64,000 bases of DNA, from positions 310,001 through 374,000 of the forward strand of contig CBDFFZ010000014.1 in assembly GCA_965246905.1 (NCBI GenBank), given 5' to 3'. The position numbers were made by a program, and so were the translations under genes. The notes under the pieces were generated by a model, which made no database searches, had not been told where the DNA came from, and saw only the letters and a program-made list of their open reading frames with translations. The stretch's first letter is position 1. Each line of letters begins with the position of its first letter. This DNA comes from UBA1952 sp965246905 (GTDB lineage: Bacteria > Bacteroidota > Bacteroidia > Chitinophagales > Chitinophagaceae). Shown here piece by piece: positions 36,901 through 45,294 of this stretch.

Positions 36901-37556
36901 TTTGCAGTAACAATGCTTGAAGTAGGGCTGGCGGTGGAAGTAATACTGGTAAACTCTGTAGCCAATACACCACCAACACCAATAGATGCCGAGGCAGATG
37001 CGGTGCCGCTGCCATAATGGTATTCAATCTTGCTGCCATTCTCATAAAGCCATACCTGCCAGTTCATATTAGTGGCACTGGTAGTAAGGTTGCTGCTTGC
37101 GCATTTCCATTGTATCTTAAGGATACGGTTGGGTGCCACGCCGGTAAGATTGCGTATTACGCCGCCACCACTGGCAGAAGTAGCTGTAGATACATCGTCC
37201 CACCAGCCAGATATTTTAGGTACATTAGCTGTGGAAGACATTGCATTAACGCTCTCAATGGTTACGGCTATACTACCAAATTTTAACAGGCCATTTGAGT
37301 TGACTGAATATTGTGTATAATTGGTACCGAGGTAGTTAAAATTAAAGCCAAGTGATTGTACAGCAGATGCGGTATTATTGCTGGCAGCAGCCACAAGGCT
37401 GCCATACACCGTAGTACCACTGGTGGCTGTTGCCAGATCTGCGTAAGCGGATGAGCTTGTCGAAAAGGCAAAACGCCGCGCCTGTGCCAGCGTTTTTATT
37501 TGTGGCACGGCAAACAGCAAAATCAAAAAAAGAATTTGTATGATTAATTTTTTCAT
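30924..37556 (-). CDS. Giant T9SS-exported beta-helix surface protein
   Basis: A 2210-residue protein with signal peptide (MKKLIIQILFLILLFAVPQI) and a C-terminal type A sorting domain of the type IX secretion system: INLYPNPTNDDVMIKA, then VFDIQGTRIL, then GSLQTGVYYIQVAG near the end. About residues 270-1150 hold many Asn/Gly-rich repeats such as IEIKNNTITNL and VNIYNNTVNNMSG, typical of right-handed parallel beta-helices. Later Thr/Ser/Ala-rich beta domains follow. It is predicted to be secreted or attached to the cell surface, possibly as an adhesin or polysaccharide-binding protein. No catalytic domain is evident. It is a single gene unit between a terminator and a long intergenic region. 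Confidence 0.85.
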   Translation of the reverse strand: MKKLIIQILFLILLFAVPQIKTLAQARRFAFSTSSSAYADLATATSGTTVYGSLVAAASNNTASAVQSLGFNFNYLGTNYTQYSVNSNGLLKFGSIAVTIESVNAMSSTANVPKISGWWDDVSTATSASGGGVIRNLTGVAPNRILKIQWKCASSNLTTSATNMNWQVWLYENGSKIEYHYGSGTASASASIGVGGVLATEFTSITSTASPTSSIVTANDANANWPASGTVYTLAPPAALTGTKTVYGVAGLNQFVSFTEAVNTLNWVGAGSGGVTFNLAGGNTEIMASGVGSVPAGLLITKGGTAANPVIFQWDGTSTKPILQGGTGIGNYDYVVGIAGQDYITLDGLGIQDPVANNTAAKNMEMGIALFKQQYNTTTGNNGCQHVTIKNCAITLTRNPKSYTNIGYAYYPFMSMGVALVHWTSTHAGSNSGVYWTYSNPNEGIKSAADVHSFNTITGNAIDNCTYGISIEDAWYQSGATLYAGTGNTVGQSGAGNTITNFGPLTGVAYFGGGYKFAIAGIAMGGQQDCDIEYNNVSGCYGETVGSNIKMFSGIWVGMGTGAWALPRVSTSLFKINNNTVNNMNLTVGSNGSTATTSSNGKHLYGITFAANDDGGQIAKGGGNIEIKNNTITNLKGVNGNVMAINSNFEDANVTSFTGNYRAGYQSGGDISISNNIINNITRTGINSNGCISAVYWCHGSKNLFINNNQISAFTLGTTAIAATTQTTGMPLIYTYPVFTNVVRTLVQVTGNKISNCSILATPTSTIPVSFTGIYIKRGGINTLVSKDTITGCSLYNGAGNNAIAYTDLIHVAGQPKTGISTVKIDSCVLTANMRTGIRGAANNGYYAKYRGIVADYASGTQVKNISNNIIDGMTQTATLFNTGSYSMMQGIFTTGKTTVGNTVNIYNNTVNNMSGPVATSTQILTNNVNSFYRYGMVGIAAENWNVLNLYSNNVSGLDAGSASTGPASDNDYLCGPTGILAYNNTAAYATTGNIYNNFVSNLTAPAMRSRTAINGLVVSGLAAKYNVFHNTLTLGGLAGTSTGRLASTTAGAFGVTGLMIATYYYNTKAYTTDYRNNIISVNVAPNAAVANSASNMVVRNYNVTAAGKVPLGTAKTSTGNVYFINSDLHNYIYGQATIYNAAGTGGIRNAYAWSGATINTANNLVNDNIGGASNFNTQCGRYKTFMAGAERQSYAELDNTTNVPVAPPFVNTGIAPNNLKLTNGNVSSAFNPSPVVSPLAITTDYFGTTRGATNVAAGAYETTGVLPAFISGTIAFDFAPINDSICGGNKPLDVTITPPASKPLPAYNAAKAPRLYYRRVYNNNSFAAGNIDANVIPALPLSTSNIAAGASGWRFVNAFSNTGNVYRFNLDLGLLKSTIATTPVYTIEYFVIAETNDGTVCSWSSGDFTANTIACPGSVQLENYTPIPVPADPTTATLDDNSVQDNYSIFRGDDLNRGIESVNNGVVATITGAAASASAGATTTGCIGDSLTVVAHYSVAATGDGAPGSMYRFQVATASNFTGVVQNFDQGDSTFTYAITTTTPQYIRANYLCSGTLLTNTYTDYITITGTTTPANTTSQADLNTCLNQAQNIVMATTTAASHQFWLESPKGKLFNGGLPPTTTNLSTTLSVTPGDTVFNGTWNTYVTASTSSILNKQGYRTATLDGSESGGGDTSSGIMLHVSNVIKLNSVTVKGTTGDGTASSGYKVSLYTPGGYQIYTSGAGSVADGATASIALTNWYIAPGDYLLLLDASTSGTQPTGALAFVNSDFPINVPANGNTAFSVTSGVTDFAIDGQTGAVSYNLSDNYYYFFDLDVNEYCTSPAQSFNWILNPSSCCSTTPVTIAGLVTTGNVSASLVSSTCKKTNGFYYYFDPANPNKLVAAINPNGNDWNPDDVVIDNSGAVGDVSHRSSDGNDSTEVMPYMMTIVHDGDLTVNGGVKVRMYYPNTDLHSIQSLQSAGANAYADSSWFKYEGTQADAVNALTPLGLTGGTKLVVTSTGVEDGINYVQFEGITNFSTFGYAAATSQILAVPLPLTLLDFNAALEGKRVSVEWQTTNEANIDHFEVEHSTDGRLFNVIDKVITLGSATLNSYKGYDEQPVTGNNYYRLKIVEASGKWSYSPTRLVNFGEGSIMAINLYPNPTNDDVMIKATSMIKSVSVFDIQGTRILSRFVNAAQYHLALGSLQTGVYYIQVAGVDGTIVTKSVTRL

Positions 37557-38475
37557 AGTTGTATTTGGTAACTTATTAAATCAAAAGACGACGTTTTTAA
37601 TTTTCAAAAATTTAGAATTGCAGGAACCATTGCGATTATAGATAATTATATAGCTATATTTTAAGCACAAATGCTGGTATGCAATATTTTTAACTAATAC
37701 TCAAAATCTTCTCTTTTCTTAGCAACTTTATTCTATTAAAATAAATTTTTATTTTAAACAACTGAAAACCAATAATGATTGTAAGTAGAGCTTGCGGCTT
37801 TGAATAAATAAACGGTTATTAGAGCATTATAGAACCTTTATTGAACCTATATATGTAAATTAGTGTATTCTGTCCCATCCAGAAAAGCATGGCACAGAAT
37901 TTATGTACTAATTTATGTTCAACTGGAATTCAAAGCGCGCCGCGCGTCAAAGGCTTTGCCTGACGGATATTGGATGTATGGAAAGCATTGCTGAAAACAT
38001 TTAGTTGTTGCACGCATAAGCAGGTGTAAAGACGGTCGAAAGGTTTTTACTTAAATAATCCTGTGGTTTCCTCCGAAAAGAGTTCCACCTCTTTTCGGCA
38101 TCCAACATCAGGATTTTCAATGGATTATCATGATTTCTAAAATGCAGAATACCTGACAAGTACTGAATTAAGTCGCTAAAATATTGCGATGATTTAAGCA
38201 ATTATAATTTAAATCAGGTAGAATATTTATTACACTCACAATTTAGCGCCTAATTGCTGTTAAAGCAATATGTTAGAATGATGGTTATTGAATTGTTAAT
38301 TGAATTGCGATTCTAAAGCTATCCGTCTTGATTCTATTTTTATAGAGACGATTTTTTACTGAAGGCTTATAGCAAGCCATAGAATTAATAGGACAGCATG
38401 TTTATTTTACCTTATTGCTGATATCCCAATATTAACGCACGATATTTGATATATTATTTGTTAAGCGCTTACTTT
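37557..38475. other. Long AT-rich intergenic region with two stem-loops
   Basis: No convincing coding sequence; one 66-codon minus-strand frame (38001-38201) lacks recognisable features. There is an imperfect inverted repeat at 37856-37915 (arms taaattagtgtattctgt and acagaat...actaattta). There is also a perfect 10-bp hairpin at 38073-38098 (ccgaaaagag, loop ttccac). It must contain the promoters of the large surface protein and of the thioredoxin operon. Confidence 0.5.
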
Positions 38476-38919
38476 ATGACACATCGTTTTTCTTCAACCA
38501 TACTTTTACTTGTGCTGCCATTTTTTCTGATGTCAACAACCTGGCGAACAGACTTTGACAAAGCCAAGACCGATGCTGCAGCACAGCACAAATTGGTATT
38601 ACTAAAGTTTTCAGGATCTGATTGGTGTATCCCATGCATCCGTATGGAAAAAACTGTTTTCAGTACTCCTGCATTTACCGCTTTTGCCGATAGTAGCCTT
38701 GTGATGGTTAATGCGGATTATCCACGATTAAAAAAGAATCAACCTGTAAAAGCTATTTCGAACCAAAACGATGCACTCGCATCCGTTTACAATAAAGAAG
38801 GGCATTTCCCGCTTACCCTGCTTCTATCGGCAGATGGTAAGGTATTAAAAAGCTGGGATGGGTACAACGGCGCTACACCAGCCGAATTTATTACCCAGAT
38901 CAATGCGGTAAGGAAATGA
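38476..38919 (+). CDS. Thioredoxin-fold protein, exported
   Basis: A 147-residue protein with an N-terminal hydrophobic segment (SSTILLLVLPFFLMSTT), likely a signal peptide or anchor, so it acts in the periplasm. The redox motif is SDWCIPCIRMEK (CxxC). It resembles the DsbD-gamma/thioredoxin_7 type, with PLTLLLSADGKVLKSWDGY containing the cis-Pro region. The Met at 38476 begins the signal; another Met ten codons earlier is less likely. The stop overlaps the ApbE start by 4 bases (ATGA). First gene of a four-gene operon. Confidence 0.85.
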   Translation: MTHRFSSTILLLVLPFFLMSTTWRTDFDKAKTDAAAQHKLVLLKFSGSDWCIPCIRMEKTVFSTPAFTAFADSSLVMVNADYPRLKKNQPVKAISNQNDALASVYNKEGHFPLTLLLSADGKVLKSWDGYNGATPAEFITQINAVRK

Positions 38920-39866
38920 TGGCAACAGATGAACCTGTTACTGCCAGAAAATTTAGCCAGTCAATACGACTGATGGGTAACAACTTTGTATTTACTGTAG
39001 TCACAGAAGATGATGAAAATGCCCATAATTGCATTGGCAAGGCCATTCAAGAAGTACAGCGGATCGAGCGGTTGCTCACCACCTTCAGCGAGGATAGTGA
39101 GACAGCTAAAATCAACGCTGGTGCCGGCCTGCACCCTGTTGCTGTAAGCCGTGAAGTTTTTGAGCTGATCAAGCGGGCACAACGTATTTCAGCGTTAACG
39201 CAAGGGGCTTTTGATTTGTCTTATGGCTCAATCGACAAGCGCTTCTGGAACTTTGATATTTATATGACCGCATTGCCGGACCGGGAGGCAGAGTTGGCCA
39301 GCATCCGCCTGATCAATTATCAGAACATAGTTCTTAATGAAAAAGATCATACTGTTTTCTTCAAAGAAAAAGGCATGCGGATCGGGTTTGGCGGCATTGG
39401 AAAAGGGTATGCTGCTTTTATGGCTGCGGAACTATTGAAAAGTGCAGGTATCGAAAGTGGTGTTGTGAACGCAGCCGGCGACTTGCTGGCATGGGGCAAT
39501 CAACCCGATGGCCGTCCCTGGACAATTGGTATTGCGGATCCGGATCACAAAAGCACTGTTTTTTCATCGTTTAAAATTTCCGGCCTGGCAGTAGCTACTT
39601 CCGGCAATTATGAAAAATTTGCGACGATAGATGGCCGGCGCTATAGCCATACTATTGACCCTAAAACCGGCTTTCCGGTATCTGGTATAAAAAGCGTTAC
39701 CATTATTTGCCCCAATGCAGAATTAGCGGATGCATTGACCACGCCGGTAATGGTCATGGGCGTTAAAGCAGGGCTCGGTATGATCAATCAAATGAACGGT
39801 ATTGCCTGCGCTATTATGGATGATGCCGGTGCACTTCACACTTCTAAAAATATCCGTTTAAGATGA
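38916..39866 (+). CDS. apbE: FAD:protein FMN transferase (ApbE family)
   Basis: A 316-residue ApbE-family flavin transferase, which attaches FMN covalently to Thr of target proteins such as Nqr/Rnf subunits or periplasmic flavoproteins. Visible motifs: LMGNNFVF at the start, RIERLLTTFSEDSETAKINA, GFGGIGKGYA, the AAGDLLAWG loop, SGNYEKFATIDGRRYSHTIDP, and the metal-binding DALTTPVMVMG. No clear signal peptide is seen, unlike many homologues. It overlaps its neighbours on both sides, so all four genes appear to be translated in step. Confidence 0.9.
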   Translation: MMATDEPVTARKFSQSIRLMGNNFVFTVVTEDDENAHNCIGKAIQEVQRIERLLTTFSEDSETAKINAGAGLHPVAVSREVFELIKRAQRISALTQGAFDLSYGSIDKRFWNFDIYMTALPDREAELASIRLINYQNIVLNEKDHTVFFKEKGMRIGFGGIGKGYAAFMAAELLKSAGIESGVVNAAGDLLAWGNQPDGRPWTIGIADPDHKSTVFSSFKISGLAVATSGNYEKFATIDGRRYSHTIDPKTGFPVSGIKSVTIICPNAELADALTTPVMVMGVKAGLGMINQMNGIACAIMDDAGALHTSKNIRLR

Positions 39867-40087
39867 AATATTTCATGCTGACGGTCTTGCTGTTATGTGC
39901 GGCTGGATCCTGCATCCTTCCAGGCTGTGCTTCGGTGAAGCCCTACCAAAAAGCTTATCTCAATGATGCGGAAATGGAGCTGGCAGCCCGTAAAAGTGAG
40001 AAGTCAGAGAACAGTTTTCAATCGTACCGTGAAGGTGCGGCAGGCGCCAATGGCGGCAAAACCGGTGGTGGCTGCGGCTGTAACTAA
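39863..40087 (+). CDS. DUF4266 small lipoprotein
   Basis: A 74-residue lipoprotein. The signal MKYFMLTVLLLCAAGSCILPGC is followed by SVKPYQKAYLNDAEMEL, the DUF4266 signature, and a Gly-rich end GGKTGGGCGCN with a terminal CxC. The family is always small and is coded with ApbE and DUF3570 proteins. The starting codon overlaps the apbE stop. The lipid anchor is likely Cys22 (LPGC); Cys17 is an alternative. Confidence 0.88.
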   Translation: MKYFMLTVLLLCAAGSCILPGCASVKPYQKAYLNDAEMELAARKSEKSENSFQSYREGAAGANGGKTGGGCGCN

Positions 40088-40101
40088 TTCCATACATAAC
40101 G

Positions 40102-41289
40102 ATGAAAAAACTTTCCTTAGCGGCCCTTGCTTTAGTCTTTAAAGCTGTTGTTGTGATTGGCCAGACAGCGCCTACAGACACTACAGCTTATACAGATCGC
40201 AAACTGCATGTCGATGAGATCAACCTGGTATCCAGCTACTATATTCAGAATGGGGATAACTCTGCGGTAACCGGTGGCGTAGGCACAGAGCACCTAACTG
40301 ATTTCGCCAATACACTGGATATAAAACTGGTGCGTCACGGAAAGAACCGGCTGCAGCACAGCTTCAACTTTGAGCTGGGCATAGATGCCTACACGTCCGC
40401 GTCCTCCGACAAGATTGATCCATCTACCGTTTCATCTGCATCATCAAGCGATACACGCATTTATCCATCACTCAACTGGACGGTGAAGAATGAGCAGAAA
40501 GGCTTGTCAGCCGGCATCACCGGATCGTTTTCTACGGAGTATGATTACAAGTCTTATGGCCTTGGGCTCAATTTTGCGAAGAACTCACTGGATAATAACC
40601 GTGAGCTATCCCTGAAACTTCAGGCCTACTGGGACACCTGGAAAGTGATCCTGCCTATTGAGCTGCGAACGCATGGCGAAAAAGAAGAAGGCTACAGTCC
40701 GCGCAATTCCTACAGCGCATCCTTGTCCTACTCGCAAGTGATCAATACAAGATTACAAGCCACGGTGCTGGTGGATGGTATTTACCAGGAAGGGTTGCTG
40801 GCGACCAAATATCAACGGGTTTATTTCCAGGATAATTCTGAGCAATCGGAAGTACTGCCGGACAAGCGTTTTAAGCTACCTTTTGGAGTGCGGCTGAACT
40901 ATTTCGCGGGAAGCCGCTTCATTCTGCGTGGATACTACCGCTATTACATGGATGACTGGGGGGTAAAGGCGCATACGATAAGCCTGGAAGTGCCGGTAAA
41001 GATCAATCCATATTTGTCGGCAAGTCCATTTTACCGGTATTATACTCAGACTGCTGCAGATTATTTTGCGCCTATCAACCAGCATATCACAACCGATAAC
41101 TATTTTACCAGCGACTACGATCTCTCTGCATTCAGCAGCAATTTTGTAGGGCTTAATGTTCGGTACCTACCAGAGAAAGGAGTATTGGGCATCCGCCAAT
41201 GGAAAATGGCTGAGTTGCGCTATGGGCACTACATTCGGAGCAATGGGCTCACTTCAGATGTTTTTACCTTAAATGTTCAGTTTAAATAA
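40102..41289 (+). CDS. DUF3570 outer-membrane beta-barrel-like protein
   Basis: A 395-residue protein with signal peptide (MKKLSLAALALVFKAVVVIG) and alternating hydrophobic strands with many aromatic residues, ending in a C-terminal strand finishing in F-x-K (TLNVQFK). It belongs to DUF3570 and likely forms an outer-membrane barrel. Conserved linkage with thioredoxin, ApbE and DUF4266 genes suggests a joint role in a flavin- or thiol-based process in the envelope, but no function has been established to my knowledge. Confidence 0.85.
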   Translation: MKKLSLAALALVFKAVVVIGQTAPTDTTAYTDRKLHVDEINLVSSYYIQNGDNSAVTGGVGTEHLTDFANTLDIKLVRHGKNRLQHSFNFELGIDAYTSASSDKIDPSTVSSASSSDTRIYPSLNWTVKNEQKGLSAGITGSFSTEYDYKSYGLGLNFAKNSLDNNRELSLKLQAYWDTWKVILPIELRTHGEKEEGYSPRNSYSASLSYSQVINTRLQATVLVDGIYQEGLLATKYQRVYFQDNSEQSEVLPDKRFKLPFGVRLNYFAGSRFILRGYYRYYMDDWGVKAHTISLEVPVKINPYLSASPFYRYYTQTAADYFAPINQHITTDNYFTSDYDLSAFSSNFVGLNVRYLPEKGVLGIRQWKMAELRYGHYIRSNGLTSDVFTLNVQFK

Positions 41290-41307
41290 GCCGCAATAGC
41301 TGTTTAT

Positions 41308-41679
41308 TTAATTATTCGGATAGCCATTATCCAGCCAGCATTTTACGAGAGTGTATTCTGTGCTGTCTAAGGGATAGTCGTCCGGCATCTGTCGGTCTGT
41401 GATCACATAATAATAAAGTTGCCCATCCTGCAAGGGAATTTTAAGGTCCTCATATCGAGAGAAATCCTGCAGCATGCTTACCCCATTATGGCAACCACTC
41501 TTCGCGCAGGTGATAGCGAAAATAGGTTGGATTTCTTTCTTGAAGGATGGCGTATTCCCATGGCAACTATCACCGGTCGGCTGAATGGCTGTATTCATAG
41601 CTTTGTGTGTGCAGGCCGATACGCTGGCTATACCACCTGTTATCAATAATAGCTTTGAAAACCTAATTATCAATTGCAT
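41308..41679 (-). CDS. Lipoprotein with CX4CH cytochrome-like motif
   Basis: A 123-residue lipoprotein (signal ending VSAC, Cys23). It contains KKEIQPIFAITCAKSGCHNG, in which CAKSGCH gives a CX4CH variant of the heme c binding motif, and RQMPDDYPLD, whose Met could be the distal ligand. The C-terminal LVKCWLDNGYPNN resembles the end of small Bacteroidota cytochrome-like domains. It points toward the DUF3570 operon with only 18 bases between the stops. Heme attachment at CX4CH is not certain. Confidence 0.7.
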   Translation of the reverse strand: MQLIIRFSKLLLITGGIASVSACTHKAMNTAIQPTGDSCHGNTPSFKKEIQPIFAITCAKSGCHNGVSMLQDFSRYEDLKIPLQDGQLYYYVITDRQMPDDYPLDSTEYTLVKCWLDNGYPNN

Positions 41680-41995
41680 CTGCCAAATCTAATACGCTAA
41701 CAATAACTCAGGATGAATTAACGAAGGAGTGTAATTAAATGACCCCTGTCAATTGCAACCCTATTGCTCATCATGGTTTTTACGCTGAAATGGAACCAAT
41801 TTCGTGGAAATTTATCTCCATGACTAGAATATTCCTTCTTTCGGATACAGCATCACTTGCGGGCAGCACATAGCCGGAGCAGCGCGTCCCTGTTCCTTCG
41901 TAAAAGCTTCATCAGGGATATTGTAAAAGCAAATCGAATACCCGTTTTCATGTGTCATCGATCATCTTCTTACCTCGATGTTTAAAACTCAAATC
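41680..41995. other. Intergenic region between cytochrome-like lipoprotein and P-type ATPase
   Basis: A gap of about 316 bases between divergent genes. It must hold two promoters, but I see no recognisable site, hairpin or coding remnant. Confidence 0.4.
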
Positions 41996-44515
41996 ATGAA
42001 GGAAGCTTTCGAAAACCGCAAAGCAGAAGGCTTAACAACGAAAGAAGTTAATGAGTCAAGGAAAAGATACGGAACCAATGAATTAAGCTACAAGCAGGAA
42101 AATGGAATTTGGACGGCCGTGAAAAGCGTAGTTAGGGAACCAATGATTCTTCTTTTACTGGTTGCGGCGCTCATCTATTTCATAAGTGGAAAAACAGGTG
42201 ACGGCTTGTTTCTCTTAGCAGCAGTTGTGCTGGTGGCAACGATTTCCCTTTACCAGGATTCCAGAAGCAGGAATGCGCTGGATAAACTTCGGGCCCTTAC
42301 AAAACCATCAGCCAAAGTGATCCGGGACGCAAAAGCCATCCGGATAAAGAGCGAGGAGGTGGTGATTGGAGATCACCTGATTGTTGAGGAAGGTGGCTCG
42401 ATTGCGACAGACGGAATAATTATCGTGTCGCATGATTTTTCCGTGAATGAATCTATACTGACCGGCGAATCTTTGGCGGTATTTAAGGACGCCGAGAAGC
42501 CTGATCACGAAGTATTTGCAGGAACAACGGTAGCCAGTGGAAGCGCGGAAATTCGGGTAAACGCCATTGGCAATGGGACGCGGATCGGCAAGATTGGTAA
42601 AAGCCTTGGGGCTATTCCGGAAGAGCCGACACCTTTGGAAATGCAGATTGGCAGTTTTGTAAAGATCATGGTCATTGCGGGTGCAATTGTTTTCGCCATT
42701 GTCTGGGCCATCAACTATTTTAAATCCTACAACTTCCTCGATAGCTTACTGAAAGCATTGACGCTTGCAATGAGTATCCTGCCGGAAGAGATTCCCGTGG
42801 CCTTCACCACTTTTATGGCATTAGGTGCATGGCGACTGATGAAATTAGGGATTGTGATAAAGCAAATGAAAACTGTGGAAACGCTAGGTAGTGCTACGGT
42901 AATCTGTACCGATAAAACAGGCACGCTTACGGAAAACAGGATGAGCCTGGCGAAGGTTTTCGTTATTGGTAAAGCTTCGGTTTCATACCCTGATGCTTTT
43001 AATAAGGAGCAGGAAAAAGACCTGATCCGCACGGCTATGTGGGCAAGCGAACCGGTGCCTTTTGATCCCATGGAAATAGCCCTGCATGAGGCGTACACAA
43101 AGACGGTCCAGATTGATGAGCGTTCCCTATTTCAACTAACGCATGAGTATCCATTAGGCGGTATGCCTCCTATGATGACCCATATTTTTGAAGACAAAGC
43201 AGGTCATCGCATCATTGCAGCTAAAGGCGCACCAGAAGCGTTGATAAATGTATCCAATATTAGTCAGGATGAAAAAGAGGCGATACATAAGGCTATACAA
43301 ACACTCGCGTCAGAGGGCTATCGCATACTGGCAGTTGGAGAAGCACTGTTTGAGGGAAACGCATTTCCCAAAGCACAGCAGGATTTCAAATTTGCCTTTA
43401 AAGGTTTACTTGCTTTCTACGATCCACCAAAGGCAAACATTCAAAAAGTGTTGCAGGACTTTTATAAAGCCGGAATCAAGGTAAAAATAATCACCGGCGA
43501 CAACGCACTGACAACCTCCGCCATTGCCCGTCAAATTGGTTTCGTAGGCGCAGAAAAAAGCATAGCAGGCGATGAACTGATGAAGCTGGATGACACCAAA
43601 TTGCGGTTGCAGGTTATGAAAAAGCAAATATTCACCCGGATGTTTCCCGAAGCCAAACTAAAAATTATCAATGCCCTTAAAGCACAGCATGAAATAGTGG
43701 CAATGACTGGTGATGGTGTCAACGATGGCCCGGCATTAAAAGCAGCACATATCGGCATTGCAATGGGTAAGAAGGGTACTGAAATAGCTAAGGAAGCCGC
43801 AACCCTTATCCTGCTGGAAGATGATCTTTCAGCAATGGTAACAGCTATTGCTATGGGGCGAAAAATCTATGCGAACTTGAAAAAGGCAATCCGGTACGTT
43901 ATATCGATACACATTCCGATCATACTAACTGTCTTTATTCCCCTGGCTTTAGGCTGGATCTACCCCAATATTTTTACCCCGGTTCATATCATCTTCCTCG
44001 AATTAATTATGGGGCCTACCTGCTCTATCATCTACGAAAATGAACCTATAGAACATAATGCGATGACCCAACCGCCAAGGCATTACACGACCTCTTTCTT
44101 TAAACCTGCTGAGCTATTGTTAAGTGTTCTGCAAGGCTTAGCGATCACCATAGGAACACTGGCCGTATATCAATATTCTGTGAGCAGGAGTTATGATGAA
44201 GCGTTGACCCGAACTATGGTGTTCCTGGTGCTCATTACCGCAAATATTATTTTAACGCTTGTAAACCGCTCCTTTTACTACTCGGTCTTTACTACAATGC
44301 TTTATAAAAACAACCTCGTTTTGCTTATAAATGTCATTACCATTTCAATTACATCCTTGCTGTTCTTTTTGCCACCGCTGACCCGCTTTTTCAAGTTCGG
44401 GCAACCGGATTTACAGCAGTTAGTTATTGGCGCTTTAATTGGATTATTTTCTGTGCTTTGGATTGAGCCGCTAAAATGGTTCAGGCGCGTAAAATCGAAG
44501 CAACCTACAAACTGA
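41996..44515 (+). CDS. Cation-transporting P-type ATPase (P2-like)
   Basis: An 839-residue membrane pump. Signature elements in order: cation-ATPase N-terminal domain (KAEGLTTKEVNESRKRYG), actuator motif LTGESL, membrane motif LPEEIPVAF (PEEIP in helix M4, Ca2+-type), phosphorylation site CTDKTGTLTEN with Asp306, KGAPEALIN, and hinge MTGDGVNDGPALKAA. The C-terminal third has six membrane helices. It is likely a Ca2+ or Mn2+ exporter of the inner membrane; the substrate is not certain. The Met at 41996 is chosen over one six codons upstream. It heads a stress-type cluster. Confidence 0.93.
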   Translation: MKEAFENRKAEGLTTKEVNESRKRYGTNELSYKQENGIWTAVKSVVREPMILLLLVAALIYFISGKTGDGLFLLAAVVLVATISLYQDSRSRNALDKLRALTKPSAKVIRDAKAIRIKSEEVVIGDHLIVEEGGSIATDGIIIVSHDFSVNESILTGESLAVFKDAEKPDHEVFAGTTVASGSAEIRVNAIGNGTRIGKIGKSLGAIPEEPTPLEMQIGSFVKIMVIAGAIVFAIVWAINYFKSYNFLDSLLKALTLAMSILPEEIPVAFTTFMALGAWRLMKLGIVIKQMKTVETLGSATVICTDKTGTLTENRMSLAKVFVIGKASVSYPDAFNKEQEKDLIRTAMWASEPVPFDPMEIALHEAYTKTVQIDERSLFQLTHEYPLGGMPPMMTHIFEDKAGHRIIAAKGAPEALINVSNISQDEKEAIHKAIQTLASEGYRILAVGEALFEGNAFPKAQQDFKFAFKGLLAFYDPPKANIQKVLQDFYKAGIKVKIITGDNALTTSAIARQIGFVGAEKSIAGDELMKLDDTKLRLQVMKKQIFTRMFPEAKLKIINALKAQHEIVAMTGDGVNDGPALKAAHIGIAMGKKGTEIAKEAATLILLEDDLSAMVTAIAMGRKIYANLKKAIRYVISIHIPIILTVFIPLALGWIYPNIFTPVHIIFLELIMGPTCSIIYENEPIEHNAMTQPPRHYTTSFFKPAELLLSVLQGLAITIGTLAVYQYSVSRSYDEALTRTMVFLVLITANIILTLVNRSFYYSVFTTMLYKNNLVLLINVITISITSLLFFLPPLTRFFKFGQPDLQQLVIGALIGLFSVLWIEPLKWFRRVKSKQPTN

Positions 44516-44568
44516 TCAATAAAGCTGCATGCACAAAACCGATCGTTTAGATAAAAACACCCCAGCTC

Positions 44569-45294
44569 ATGTTCCGGCATAAAGGGAAGGGAAGGACTTA
44601 CCTTCATAACCTGAGATTGGCATCCATCCTTTCTTTCGTAGCTGGCATTGTCAATGTTACAGGGGTATTATCGGTCAAGGTGCTTACTACTAACGTAACC
44701 GGTCATTTTGCTTATTTCACCGAGGAGATTTCCAGGAAAAATTACGGAACGGCGTTCGTTTACTTGCTTTTCATAGGCTCATTCCTATTAGGTGCCTTTA
44801 GTTCAAATCTGTTGATAGAAATAGTCTCCAGAGCAAAGCCAGCATTTACTTACAGTGTGCCAATGACCCTTGAAATACTATTACTTGCCATTGTGGGCCT
44901 AAAGACTAGCCAATCAAATACCACTATTGCCGGCGCTCAGCTAATTGCATGTACCCTTCTATTTGCTATGGGGCTGCAAAATTCACTGGTTACAAAAGCA
45001 TCTCAGTCAGTGGTACGAACAACCCATCTTACCGGCTTGTTCACCGATTTGGGAATTGAATTATCACAGTTATTCTTCTATCGGAAAACGGTGCAATTCC
45101 AGCAGCTAACAAAGAGCATCTACCTGAAAATAACCATTATCGGCTGCTTCTTTTCAGGTTGTATTGTTGGGGGATTTTCCTTTAGGTACCTTGAACTAAA
45201 AACATTGCTAATAGCTGCACTTGCTTTAATTGCAGCTTTGTTTTATGATAGGATCCGGTTTCATTACTACCAATTTACGAGAAAATTTCACTGA
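44569..45294 (+). CDS. DUF1275 (YoaK-like) membrane protein
   Basis: A 241-residue inner-membrane protein with six hydrophobic helices, of the DUF1275/YoaK family: ILSFVAGIVNVTGVL, VLTTNVTGHFAYF and ACTLLFAMGLQNSLVTKAS are the repeated family motifs, with TTHLTGLFTDLG as the second copy. Function is unknown; it may be a transporter. It lies 53 bases after the P-type ATPase and may share its transcript. Confidence 0.88.
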   Translation: MFRHKGKGRTYLHNLRLASILSFVAGIVNVTGVLSVKVLTTNVTGHFAYFTEEISRKNYGTAFVYLLFIGSFLLGAFSSNLLIEIVSRAKPAFTYSVPMTLEILLLAIVGLKTSQSNTTIAGAQLIACTLLFAMGLQNSLVTKASQSVVRTTHLTGLFTDLGIELSQLFFYRKTVQFQQLTKSIYLKITIIGCFFSGCIVGGFSFRYLELKTLLIAALALIAALFYDRIRFHYYQFTRKFH

